NCBI GenBank assembly: GCA_021773055.1 | Contig: JAJFKV010000062.1 | Span: forward strand, 1-64,000 | Direction: 5' to 3' | Source: Woeseiaceae bacterium | Lineage (GTDB): Bacteria; Pseudomonadota; Gammaproteobacteria; Steroidobacterales; Woeseiaceae | DNA: 64,000 nt | Notes under the pieces: model-generated | Told to the model about the DNA's origin: nothing | Seen by the model: only the letters and a program-made list of their open reading frames with translations | The model's database searches: none | Position numbers and translations under genes: made by a program | In this document: positions 50,677 through 59,066 of the stretch, in pieces | Layout of the letters: the number at the start of each line of letters is the position of its first letter | Numbering within the stretch: the first letter of the stretch is position 1

Positions 50677-52027
50677 GGTCCGAAACAATTATGCCCGCGT
50701 CGGTCTGGTGCTGTTCGTCAGCCTTCTCATTGCATCGGCCTGGCTGGTATTTCCGTACCTGATCCAGGGCAAGCAGCTACTGAGCACCGTTGGCGATAAT
50801 GCTCGCATGACCAAGGCGGGTCATGTTTCCATGTATTTGACGCGCTATCTCGTTAATCACCCCGAGCTGGAATTAACGGCCACTTTCGCAACAGACGAGT
50901 TTTTTCAATACGTTGATCAGGCGTCGACAATTGGTAACTTGCGACCGGATCGAAACTTCATATTCTTTGTCAGTGAGAATATTCATGATGGCAAGCTCGC
51001 CTTCGAACTACCAAAAGTTCGACTGCATATCGGCGATGAAGTCTACGAGCCCGACCAGTCTATCGGGCCCAATATTGCTGAACATCATCGTATTACGGTT
51101 TACAGCATTCCCAAACGTGCTGCCGACGGTACGGCAATCGACCTTTCGCAGCATGACGGCATTCGCTTGTTCGTCTCGAATTTTTACCTGGAAAGCGAAG
51201 AGGAACTCACATTCATTGGCCGCTGGGATGCGCCGTTCGATTTGCCGGACGAGCTCAAATCGCGCGCTGATATAACACCGGTTGCCGTGCTGGCACTGGG
51301 TGCCGGCCTGTTGTCGGCCGTGCTGACTCCCTGTCTGTTACAGCTCGTTGTTATTTTCGGCTCGATTATCAGTTCATTCTCGACCGTACCAGGGGACGCG
51401 GGTTTGAATACGAATCAGGTCACGCCTCACGTGCGCCGCAAGATCATGCAAATAGCACTGGCGTTTGTCGCTGGATTTACGCTGCTCTATACCCTGGCCG
51501 GTGCGTTAATCGGGCGCGTCGGACACACGGCGCAACTGCTATTTGCCGAGCACAGCCGAAACGTCGCGATTGCGTCCGGGATTGTGGTCATATTGATGGG
51601 CATCTGGATCGGTGTTCGTGGTGGCCGCAACATCGCCTGCCGCATCCCCGATCGCAGTGCAATGAAGGCCAGTAACCGGCGTGATGTCGCTGGGTCGCTG
51701 CTGGTTTCTATGGGTTATGCGCTGGGCTGCACCGCATGTTTTGGTGGGGCAATTGTCGCCACTTTGATTATTTACGTTGGGGCGATCGGCAGTGCGATGG
51801 TCGGTGCTGGCATCATGTTGACGTTTTCAATCGGTGTTGCCATTCCGTTCCTGCTCGCCGCCTGGTATATGTCGCGTATGAACAGCATTCTGGTTTTCCT
51901 GGCCAGCAAGGCGCGCGCGATCAGCCTCGTTAGTATGGTGCTTGTCATCGTATTTGGTCTGATTTTGATCACCGATAATTTTCACGTTGTTAGCGACGCG
52001 ATATACCCTTTTCTGGGCTTGAACTAG
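50666..52027 (+). CDS. Cytochrome c biogenesis / thiol-disulphide membrane protein (CcdA/DsbD-like)
   Basis: 453-residue protein with one N-terminal helix (VGLVLFVSLLIASAWLVF), a periplasmic beta-rich domain to about residue 205, and a C-terminal block of six or seven helices. The membrane cysteines of the CcdA/DsbD reductant relay appear in LLTPCLLQL and LGCTACFGG. It would carry electrons from cytoplasmic thioredoxin to periplasmic partners such as the SCO protein encoded just upstream. The large periplasmic domain is unlike minimal CcdA and is unidentified. Starts inside the SCO gene; its stop overlaps the next gene's GTG. Confidence 0.85.
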   Translation: MTTEVRNNYARVGLVLFVSLLIASAWLVFPYLIQGKQLLSTVGDNARMTKAGHVSMYLTRYLVNHPELELTATFATDEFFQYVDQASTIGNLRPDRNFIFFVSENIHDGKLAFELPKVRLHIGDEVYEPDQSIGPNIAEHHRITVYSIPKRAADGTAIDLSQHDGIRLFVSNFYLESEEELTFIGRWDAPFDLPDELKSRADITPVAVLALGAGLLSAVLTPCLLQLVVIFGSIISSFSTVPGDAGLNTNQVTPHVRRKIMQIALAFVAGFTLLYTLAGALIGRVGHTAQLLFAEHSRNVAIASGIVVILMGIWIGVRGGRNIACRIPDRSAMKASNRRDVAGSLLVSMGYALGCTACFGGAIVATLIIYVGAIGSAMVGAGIMLTFSIGVAIPFLLAAWYMSRMNSILVFLASKARAISLVSMVLVIVFGLILITDNFHVVSDAIYPFLGLN

Positions 52028-53136
52028 TGGCTGAGAAGTTAGCAGTACTCTTGCTTCTGTCACTAAGCGGCATCGCACAAGGTGTTGATTTAAGTGACCC
52101 GAAGCAGTTCATGTTTGTTGGTGATCGCAGTAACAATACGATTGATGTGATTTCGCTGGGCGACAATGAAGTTGTGCATCGTATTGAGACCAGCATTCAC
52201 CCGGACCACATTGTTGCGACCCCCTTCGCACCGATCCTCATGTACACCGACAGCAGTACCCGGCAGGCGATCTTCTTTGATCTGAATAAGCGCATCGAAT
52301 CCGAACCGGTCGACCTGCCCGTAACGCCGCGGCATGTGGTGCTGGATACAACCGGTTCGAAAGTTGCGATTACAGACGACATCGATGGCGGATTTGTGCT
52401 GTTGCATGCCTACAAAATGGACGTTGAATTCGTGCTGGAAGATTTTCCACCAACAGGCGATGTGTTGTTCGATCCAAATGATGTTGATATCTATTTCAGT
52501 GACCAAAGGTCGGGTTCACTGGGAATGCTGGACGTCAATACTCGGCGAATCTTCAGCATGCAGTTGACCGATGTCGAGGGGCAAGTATTGTCCGCGCCGA
52601 GTCGTAGCCTTGATGCGCGCTACGTCTATGTGTCGAACGTGACAACGGGCGAGGTCTACAGCCTGAATGCTTACTCACGCATTATTTTCAATACCTTCGA
52701 CATCGGCGGCAAAGCAGCGCGCCCGTATACGACACCGCAAGGTGCGTTCCTGTACATGATGGACGAGGCGAGCGGGCGATTTGTGAGTGTGGAGCAACGT
52801 GGCTTCACCGAATATTCTGAAGTGTTGTTTGAACATGGCGTAGATCTGGTCGTGGTAGGGCGCTTCGATCGAATGAATTTGCTCGCGAGCACTTCGAGCA
52901 GGCAATGGTCGATCTTTGATAACGTGAGCCGGAAGCTTGTAGCAAGCGGTGAATTCAATGGCACACCGATTGAGGCACTCGGATCGGCGGATGGCAAGTA
53001 CGCGTACGTCGCGTTTGCCGATGCTGCAGTAGTCGCGATTGTCGACCTGGAAGATCAGAGCCTTAGCTACTCTGCCGTGACAGACAATGGCAGTGGGGCG
53101 TTTACCGTCGGCTTAAGCAATAACGTCTGTCATTGA
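52027..53136 (+). CDS. Exported YVTN-type beta-propeller protein
   Basis: 369-residue protein with a signal peptide (KLAVLLLLSLSGIAQG) and repeated beta-propeller blades such as FMFVGDRSNNTIDVISLGD and KYAYVAFADAAVVAIVDLE. The GTG start shares one base with the CcdA-like stop. Such propellers often act as scaffolds or, in c-type cytochrome and copper-enzyme contexts, as partners of redox proteins. No catalytic residues are visible. It is the last gene of the SCO-CcdA-propeller operon. Function inferred only from its neighbours. Confidence 0.8.
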   Translation: MAEKLAVLLLLSLSGIAQGVDLSDPKQFMFVGDRSNNTIDVISLGDNEVVHRIETSIHPDHIVATPFAPILMYTDSSTRQAIFFDLNKRIESEPVDLPVTPRHVVLDTTGSKVAITDDIDGGFVLLHAYKMDVEFVLEDFPPTGDVLFDPNDVDIYFSDQRSGSLGMLDVNTRRIFSMQLTDVEGQVLSAPSRSLDARYVYVSNVTTGEVYSLNAYSRIIFNTFDIGGKAARPYTTPQGAFLYMMDEASGRFVSVEQRGFTEYSEVLFEHGVDLVVVGRFDRMNLLASTSSRQWSIFDNVSRKLVASGEFNGTPIEALGSADGKYAYVAFADAAVVAIVDLEDQSLSYSAVTDNGSGAFTVGLSNNVCH

Positions 53137-53159
53137 GTGCCGCGCGATGAAACCCCAAG

Positions 53160-53191
53160 AAAAAGGCGGCATGATTTTCATCACGCCGCCT
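53160..53191 (-). terminator. Intrinsic terminator of the secreted hypothetical gene
   Basis: A 12-base-pair stem with one A/C mismatch (arms 53164-53175 and 53180-53191, loop TTTC) is followed on the minus strand by a T run. It lies 30 bases past the stop of the secreted protein gene, with which it is best matched. Confidence 0.75.
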
Positions 53192-53220
53192 GACTCTTGA
53201 ACAATAGCTGTCTGTCGGGA

Positions 53221-54174
53221 TTACTTAATGTCGACCGGTGCTACTGCAGGCGCTGTAAGGCCGCCGAAATCATCAAATGTCTCGACTCTGACATTGTTCG
53301 GGCAACTTCCAACATCTTCGCGGAATCGGTAAATACTGGTGCCAGTCACCAAATCTGCTATCAATGTTGCTTCGCCAAGTACTGCTAGATTGTCAGCATC
53401 GCTGACGGTTGCCGTTCCATTGGCGAGGGTACTCGAACCACGGATTTCAACCTTGCCGCGATCGCAGCTCGCCCGGCTAATCGTCGTAATGCCTGAAGCG
53501 GACATGATGATCGGGGCATCGTCAGATTCGAAAGCAAATATGTGTAGTTTGCCGTCGGATCCGTAGTAGCCCTCGACAGCTGCTGCGCCGCCCAGAGTAA
53601 CCATGCACTCGTCTACTTCAAATCCAAAGCCGTTGATGGCTGGGCTGGCCGGCATGCGATAATCCGTTGAAAATACTGCATGTGTTCCTTCAACATAAAT
53701 ATCACATGGCGCGCCGTTCGTGCCGGGTCCGACAGCGGTAACACTACCGAGCACAACATTCTCTGCAGGTTCCACGAATACATCGGCAGCAACGAAGCCG
53801 GTACCCAAGGATGTGGCGCCGATCGAGCTGTTGAACACCGGTGCGCCTGGCGTACTGACGCCGGTGATGATCGCCGTGCCACCGAGGAAGCCAGCGACAG
53901 AACGGCCGGGCAGTGAAGCGCCGAGCAGATCGCTTGGGAGCAAGAGCTGCGCAGTTGGTGTATGCACCAATCCACCAGAAAATAGTTCGTTAGGGACGAT
54001 TACATCTATCCCCATGACTGTAATTGTCGTTGTGAGGCTCTTGACAACGATGTTGTCGATGGGGCCTTCAACTTCTGCTAACACTTGCGCACTTGCGATA
54101 CCTGGCGCTGTGCCGAGCATAAGTAAAATGCTGGCCATCCAGATTTTGCTAATTTTTGTATTTTGAATATTCAT
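53221..54174 (-). CDS. Secreted hypothetical protein
   Basis: 317-residue protein with a signal peptide (WMASILLMLGTAPGIASA) and an all-beta-looking mature part. Repeated short strand patterns such as VEGPIDNIVVKSLTTTITVMG and AVEGYYGSDGKLHIFAFESDD recall the DUF5666/OB-like small domains of exported proteins. Four cysteines in the mature part (PCD, DEC, SCD, SCP) could form disulphides. It is monocistronic with a clear terminator. I do not recognise the family securely and no function is assigned. Confidence 0.7.
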   Translation of the reverse strand: MNIQNTKISKIWMASILLMLGTAPGIASAQVLAEVEGPIDNIVVKSLTTTITVMGIDVIVPNELFSGGLVHTPTAQLLLPSDLLGASLPGRSVAGFLGGTAIITGVSTPGAPVFNSSIGATSLGTGFVAADVFVEPAENVVLGSVTAVGPGTNGAPCDIYVEGTHAVFSTDYRMPASPAINGFGFEVDECMVTLGGAAAVEGYYGSDGKLHIFAFESDDAPIIMSASGITTISRASCDRGKVEIRGSSTLANGTATVSDADNLAVLGEATLIADLVTGTSIYRFREDVGSCPNNVRVETFDDFGGLTAPAVAPVDIK

Positions 54175-54352
54175 AATCGAATGCCTTTAGTAAGTATTTC
54201 TACGTATGAAACGGACGCTGGAATGATTCCACGTAGAGCATCGATGAACTACTGGCAGGAAAAACGGTTTTAGGTGCGTCGCAAGATCGGCGGGCGACTG
54301 GTCATAGGGTTAGTATTCGGGCTGGCCGATACGAGTGGAGTGCCGGCGATCG

Positions 54353-55183
54353 TTAGCCGGAGAGCGGCCCGTAGCTATCAATGCCGTCATTGTTGGTGCG
54401 GCGCTCATCGAGCGTGCTCAACGCCATTTCCATGAGCTTCGTGGGTTCCCAACCGTCCAGCGCTTTCGAGTAGCTGGGTCGTTGAGATGCCTTTTTGAAC
54501 CAGAGCATCAGGTTGGGGTATCGCTCGAGTGGCCAACGCAACAGGTCGAAGCGGTGAAAGTTTGGCATCCAGGCGATGTCTGCAAGAGAAAACGTATCGC
54601 CAGCCATCCATTCGCGACCATCGCTCAGCACTTCTTCGCGGCAGAGGAAGTCATCATGCACACGGCCGACCATGTCGTGAATGCGTTCACGAGCAAATCC
54701 TGCCCTGTATTCGTGCCAGAAATTCTGCAGAAACTCGCTGTGTAGGCCGTTGACGATATTCTGGAACGTTTCCTCATCAGCGCGTGGGCCATGCTGAAAG
54801 AAAAACTCGAATGTGCAGTATTTCAGCGCCGTTTGCGATTGGTCGGCATGGCTCAGCGATTTGGCTATCGCTTCGTCCAGATGTGCCGGGCGCAAGTTGC
54901 CTTCGCCCAGTTTATTGTCGAGATAATCGATGATATCGACGGAATTAATGATAACAGTGCCATCGTGGACAAGGACGGGAACGACACCATTGGGGTTGAT
55001 CTGCTGAAACTCTTCCGTCGCGTGCTCGCCGGCCTGCAGGTTCATAAGGTGGCCCTCGAACTCCAGACCGAGCTCGGCCAATGTGATTCGGCAACGCTGC
55101 GAACAGTTTGACATGCCTCCGTGCCAGAGATGAATACCTTTCAGCTCCTTAAGGTCCTCACGCCCCGGCTCGATGATCGGCAA
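54353..55183 (-). CDS. Glutathione S-transferase-like protein
   Basis: 276-residue GST-fold protein. The N-terminal thioredoxin-like domain shows LWHGGMSNCSQRCRITLAE, with a Ser-x-Cys at the active-site turn, and NPNGVVPVLVHDGTVIINSVDIIDYLD, the glutathione-binding region; an alpha-helical C-terminal domain follows. The first codon is a TTG directly after the OsmC stop, with GAGG eight bases upstream. It is the last gene of a run with OsmC, the hydroxyacid dehydrogenase and the GntR regulator, perhaps for handling reactive products of the pathway. Cys use would place it with omega- or beta-type enzymes. Confidence 0.85.
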   Translation of the reverse strand: MPIIEPGREDLKELKGIHLWHGGMSNCSQRCRITLAELGLEFEGHLMNLQAGEHATEEFQQINPNGVVPVLVHDGTVIINSVDIIDYLDNKLGEGNLRPAHLDEAIAKSLSHADQSQTALKYCTFEFFFQHGPRADEETFQNIVNGLHSEFLQNFWHEYRAGFARERIHDMVGRVHDDFLCREEVLSDGREWMAGDTFSLADIAWMPNFHRFDLLRWPLERYPNLMLWFKKASQRPSYSKALDGWEPTKLMEMALSTLDERRTNNDGIDSYGPLSG

Positions 55184-55654
55184 TTACTTGTCCTCGGGCC
55201 GGGTGATGTTCCAGACCGTCTCCAGCTTTGTGCCGGCGGCGACGATCATCTTGGAGATCGGACAGTACATCGCGAGTTCTTTTGCGAGCAGTTCCATTTC
55301 TTCATCGCTGGCATCCGTTGTGACATCGATGGTGAGAATCATGTCCTCAAACGGCAGGTCGACTTCTTCTTTGAGCATGACACCGTAGCGATGAAAACCG
55401 GCATCCAGCGTGATGTGATAGGACATCAGGTTGACGCCATTTTTCTTTGCGACCTTGTGCGAAATCACGTTGGTGCAAGCCACTAGTGATGCTTCAAAAA
55501 ACTCGGTCGGCGACATTCCTTCGTTGGTGCCACCACGTTCTTCGGGTTCGTCGGATACATCGAGCAGGTCGCGCGTCTTCAGGAGCGTGAGGCTGTGCGA
55601 TTCAGCAGTGCCGGTTACGACTTGCCGAACATAAGGTTTCATTTTGATAGACAT
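55184..55654 (-). CDS. OsmC-family peroxide-reducing protein
   Basis: 156-residue protein of the OsmC/Ohr family, which reduces organic hydroperoxides with a redox Cys pair. One Cys lies in SLVACTNVISHKVAKK near residue 57 and the second in ELAMYCPISKMI near 130, the positions used by the family. The start has GGAGGAATA directly upstream and overlaps the dehydrogenase stop by one base (TAATG). The neighbouring GST suggests a shared detoxification task. Assignment to OsmC rather than Ohr is tentative. Confidence 0.85.
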   Translation of the reverse strand: MSIKMKPYVRQVVTGTAESHSLTLLKTRDLLDVSDEPEERGGTNEGMSPTEFFEASLVACTNVISHKVAKKNGVNLMSYHITLDAGFHRYGVMLKEEVDLPFEDMILTIDVTTDASDEEMELLAKELAMYCPISKMIVAAGTKLETVWNITRPEDK

Positions 55655-56538
55655 TATTCCTCCAATCCGCTGGCGCGGGCTTGTTCCCGTGCCATAACAG
55701 CCCAGTCCAGATTTCCTTCGCCGCGCTCAATCGCTTTGGCCAGGTAGTTACGCCAGATATGCGTGCTTGGCAGCGGGATGTCGGCTGTTGCAGCCGCTTC
55801 AAGTGCCAGGTCAGCATCCTTCAGGCCGATGACAGCCGTCGCTCCGCTGGTCTCCCAGGATTTGCTGGTTATCATCTTGCCGTACACTTCATAGGCTGGC
55901 GCACCGAAGAGTCCCTTCAGCAGTACGTCAAGAAACTGCTCCGGTTCAACACCGAATTTTTCCACGAGACTGAATGCCTCGCCCATGGTCTCGATAGCAC
56001 AGCCCAATACGAAATTGTTCGCAATCTTAACGGCGGTTGATGCTTGTGGGTGGTTGCCGATCTCAATATTGCGTCGGCCCATTACATCGAGCAGTGGTCG
56101 AACAGTATCGACAGCCTCCAACGGGCCGCCCGGTACAAGGTTCAGGAGACCCTCTGCGGCAAGGTCAGGGCGGCCGAGGACGGGGCACGCTATAAAGGTC
56201 TGTCCTGCTTTCTCGTGCGCATCATTCGCGCGATTAATCGCCGGTATTCCATGCGTCCCCATGGCCATGTGAATACAGTCCTTGGACATGCCGTGAATGA
56301 GCCCCTTATCGCCGCTCAGCACGGCGTTAAGAACAACGTCACTGGGTAGCATGGTGATGACAACATCACGGTCACTGGCCGCGGCCGCCGGAGAGTCTAC
56401 GGCAACTGCACCATTTTCAACCAGCGTATCCGTCTGACCCGGTGTCGGGTCCGAAACCAGCAAATCATGCCCGGCCGAAATTAGTCTACCTGCCATCCCC
56501 TGGCCCATCCGGCCAAGTCCCACAAACCCAACTTTCAT
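55654..56538 (-). CDS. NAD(P)-dependent beta-hydroxyacid dehydrogenase (3-hydroxyisobutyrate dehydrogenase family)
   Basis: 294-residue dehydrogenase. The dinucleotide-binding VGFVGLGRMGQGMAG is at the N-terminus, the DVVITMLPSDV segment near residue 58, the family Gly-rich FIACPVLGRPDLAAEGLL near 115 and the catalytic Lys in STAVKIANNFVLGC near 170. The substrate pocket resembles tartronate semialdehyde or 3-hydroxyisobutyrate enzymes; the exact acid cannot be chosen. It is first after the GntR regulator in a minus-strand run and lies in the TRAP catabolic locus, so it likely acts on an imported hydroxyacid. Confidence 0.88.
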   Translation of the reverse strand: MKVGFVGLGRMGQGMAGRLISAGHDLLVSDPTPGQTDTLVENGAVAVDSPAAAASDRDVVITMLPSDVVLNAVLSGDKGLIHGMSKDCIHMAMGTHGIPAINRANDAHEKAGQTFIACPVLGRPDLAAEGLLNLVPGGPLEAVDTVRPLLDVMGRRNIEIGNHPQASTAVKIANNFVLGCAIETMGEAFSLVEKFGVEPEQFLDVLLKGLFGAPAYEVYGKMITSKSWETSGATAVIGLKDADLALEAAATADIPLPSTHIWRNYLAKAIERGEGNLDWAVMAREQARASGLEE

Positions 56539-56547
56539 GATGTAGTC

Positions 56548-57252
56548 CTATTCGAAACGACCGCTGGCGATGAGAATATCGGAGGTCACTTTGTAGTGTT
56601 TCTGCAGTAATTCAACCGCCAGGTCAGCGTTGCGCTGCAATACGGCTTGCTGTAACTCGTTATGCTCTTCGAGTTCATGACGCCCACGATACTCGACGAC
56701 CTCCGCGAGGTTTCGGTAACGAAACGAGCGCTGATGAAGCTCGGCGCAGAAATCCATGAGGATCCCGGAACCGCAGGCCGAAATCAGGGCAAGGTGGAAC
56801 TCGCGATGATGATTCTCCCACTCCGGCGCGGTGTACTTGGCCTCCGCCTCCTCGCTGCGCGCGGCGCGTGTGAGCCAGTGATAAGCCAGAACGATGCGCT
56901 CCTCCCATTCAGTATCACCATTGGCAATCGACTCGCGAACGCCGATTTCTTCCAGCCAGCAGCGGGTATTCGTGAGCTCCATGAGCTCCTTGGCGGACGC
57001 TGGGGGCACGCGGAAACCGCGATTTTCCTCACGAACCACCATGCCGTTTGCGGATAAGCGGTTCAGCGCCTCTCGGAGCGGGCTATTGCCCGTATCGTAT
57101 TTCTCAATGAGGTCTTTGAGCCGCAATTTGACGCCAGGCTTGAGTTGGCCCGTCAGAATGTCATCTTTGAGCCGGTCATAGACGGAGGATGCCTGAGTCG
57201 ATATCGGGCTGTCGTTGTCGTTTGAAGCGGCTCCGGAGGCTGTTTTTGCCAT
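56548..57252 (-). CDS. GntR-family transcriptional regulator (FCD/FadR subfamily)
   Basis: 234-residue repressor-type regulator. The N-terminal winged helix is SSVYDRLKDDILTGQLKPG with the recognition region GNSPLREALNRLSANGMVV; the C-terminal FCD effector domain contains the three metal- or ligand-binding His positions typical of the family (FHLALISAC, QRSFRYRNL, ELEEHNELQQAV). The ATG is 11 bases from a large inverted repeat, which extends over the promoter towards the divergent TRAP operon. It probably controls its own run and dctPQM in response to a carboxylate. Confidence 0.9.
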   Translation of the reverse strand: MAKTASGAASNDNDSPISTQASSVYDRLKDDILTGQLKPGVKLRLKDLIEKYDTGNSPLREALNRLSANGMVVREENRGFRVPPASAKELMELTNTRCWLEEIGVRESIANGDTEWEERIVLAYHWLTRAARSEEAEAKYTAPEWENHHREFHLALISACGSGILMDFCAELHQRSFRYRNLAEVVEYRGRHELEEHNELQQAVLQRNADLAVELLQKHYKVTSDILIASGRFE

Positions 57253-57262
57253 AATTGCACCA

Positions 57263-57321
57263 ATACAATGAAATTTCGATGAAGTTAGTGTTTATATTAC
57301 TTTCATCGATATTATTTGTAT
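57263..57321. promoter_or_regulatory. Large imperfect inverted repeat between GntR and TRAP genes (candidate operator)
   Basis: Two 23-base arms (57263-57285 and 57299-57321) are inverted copies with one or two bulges, around a 13-base AT-rich centre. The core is TCGATGAAGT versus ACTTTCATCGA, and ATACAAT versus ATTTGTAT flank it. It lies 11 bases from the GntR start and about 110 bases before dctP. A dimeric GntR protein commonly binds such a site. Confidence 0.55.
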
Positions 57322-57429
57322 ATATGCGATTGAGTTTTTGTGTGAATAGTCAAAATGGCCCCGAAAACAAGAGGATTGTAGCCGGTCGCGAACATTCGTG
57401 ACTTTCAAGCGGCTGTTATTTTCGTTAAT

Positions 57430-58533
57430 ATGCACGTTAATCCAATTTTATCGAATTTCCTTGTGAACCGATTCTTATTGTCTTTGCTGATTACCGTTGC
57501 ATTGGTTGCTCCCGCCGGTGCCCAGGATGACTCGCCTGAGATTATTCCGCTGATCGCGGTTGATTCCTACGCGACGACGGCGCTGTGGACGCTGGTTTTT
57601 GTCGAATACTTCATCCCCGAGGTTGATCGGCGACTGGCGGAGACCGGTCACTATCAAATTCGCTGGAACAAGGCTTTCGGGGGCGCGATCGCGAAAACCC
57701 GTGGTGTGCTGGACTCACTCGAACACGATCTTGCCGATATTGGAATCGTTACAACGCCGTATCACCCGGACAAAGTACCGTTTCATAACCTGCCCTATGC
57801 CACACCGCTCGTGACCTCGGACATTGGGCTGGTGGCACGGACCATGTCGGAGCTGGTGAAGAAATATCCGGTGCTGTCTGAGCAATGGGCAAATCACAAG
57901 CTCGTCTTCCTGACGACCGCAGGGTCTATCGACACCTATCAGGTGTTGACGAACTATCCGGTCAAAACACTGGGTGATTTCAAAGGCCGCAAGATAGCCG
58001 GCGTCGGGTTGAATCTCAGATTTCTCACCGGCCTGGATGCAGCGCCTGTAAACAGCGGCATTAGTGACTGGTACAACAACCTGGCAACCGGCCTGGTTGA
58101 CGGTGTCATTGGCTGGATCGAAGGCAGCATCGCGTATCGGCTGTACGAAGTAGCACCGTACATGGTTGACGTCCGCCTGGGCGCAGTGGCGACCAAGGCG
58201 ATTACCGTCAATCAGAAAACCTGGGATCGACTGCCTGAAGAAGTGCGCCAGATCTTGATTGAGACGGCGGAAGACTATCGCGATGAGCTGGCGCGGGAGA
58301 CTGACCGCCGCGCGATTATCAGCCGCAGTCGTTACGTGGAAGAGGGTGGCGAGATTTTGGTGCTGACTGACGAGCAACGCAGGGCCTGGGCAATGGGTTT
58401 GCCCAATATTGCGGAAGACTGGGCCGCGGACATGGAAGAACGTGGTTTGCCGGGCAAAGCGATCCTGAAAGACTACATGGACATCATGCGCGCAAATAAC
58501 CAGCCGATAATGCGTCACTGGGACAGGGAGTAA
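57430..58533 (+). CDS. dctP: TRAP transporter solute-binding protein DctP
   Basis: 367-residue periplasmic binding protein. A signal peptide (FLLSLLITVALVAPAGA) precedes the DctP fold; LEHDLADIGIVTTPYHPDKVPFHNLPYA and VKTLGDFKGRKIAGVGLNLRF contain the strand and Arg region that grips a carboxylate, with TGLVDGVIGWIEGSIAYRLYE the hinge segment. It collects an acid for the DctQM permease. No ribosome site is clear; a GTG at 57463 would be an alternative start. Downstream spacing to dctQ is three bases, so they form one operon. Confidence 0.92.
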   Translation: MHVNPILSNFLVNRFLLSLLITVALVAPAGAQDDSPEIIPLIAVDSYATTALWTLVFVEYFIPEVDRRLAETGHYQIRWNKAFGGAIAKTRGVLDSLEHDLADIGIVTTPYHPDKVPFHNLPYATPLVTSDIGLVARTMSELVKKYPVLSEQWANHKLVFLTTAGSIDTYQVLTNYPVKTLGDFKGRKIAGVGLNLRFLTGLDAAPVNSGISDWYNNLATGLVDGVIGWIEGSIAYRLYEVAPYMVDVRLGAVATKAITVNQKTWDRLPEEVRQILIETAEDYRDELARETDRRAIISRSRYVEEGGEILVLTDEQRRAWAMGLPNIAEDWAADMEERGLPGKAILKDYMDIMRANNQPIMRHWDRE

Positions 58534-58535
58534 CA

Positions 58536-59066
58536 GTGGGCGAAAACAGCAACATTATCAGTCGCCTGTTTTCCCATTTTGTATCGGGACTCAATAGCGT
58601 TGGCGGTGTTCTTATCTTTGGTTTGGTCATTCTGATTAACCTCGATATTCTGTTTCGCTTTTTGTTCAATTCACCGATCGATGGCGTCACGGAATTAGTA
58701 GAGCTTTCAATCGTCGCTATTGTTTTTCTGCAACTTGGTGATGCAGTACGCAATGGCCGCCTGACTCGATCGGATGGTTTGTATAACAAGATAATGGAAA
58801 AGAAGCCACGTCTTGGTCATATGCTGGGCGCGTTCTTTGATCTCGCCGGAGTGGTGTTTTTCATGACCTTAATAGCCGGTTCTGTACCCAGGTTCATTGA
58901 TGCCTGGGAGCGCGGCTACTACGCCGGCAACAAAGGTATCGTCGTTATTCCGATTTGGCCGGTTAGGCTGATTATCGTGATCGGGGCTCTCACGGTGGTT
59001 TTCGTTTTTCTCGGGCTGGCAAGAAAGCACCTGCTTGCGATTTCGGGCAAAGGTGACGAGTCATGA
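58536..59066 (+). CDS. dctQ: TRAP transporter small permease DctQ
   Basis: 176-residue membrane protein with four hydrophobic helices, the small subunit of the tripartite transporter. GVLIFGLVILINLDILFRF is helix 1 and GVTELVELSIVAIVFLQLGDA the region that packs against DctM. Start is a GTG three bases after dctP; the last four bases overlap dctM (ATGA). Sequence of this subunit is poorly conserved in general, so order and length carry the call. Confidence 0.9.
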   Translation: MGENSNIISRLFSHFVSGLNSVGGVLIFGLVILINLDILFRFLFNSPIDGVTELVELSIVAIVFLQLGDAVRNGRLTRSDGLYNKIMEKKPRLGHMLGAFFDLAGVVFFMTLIAGSVPRFIDAWERGYYAGNKGIVVIPIWPVRLIIVIGALTVVFVFLGLARKHLLAISGKGDES

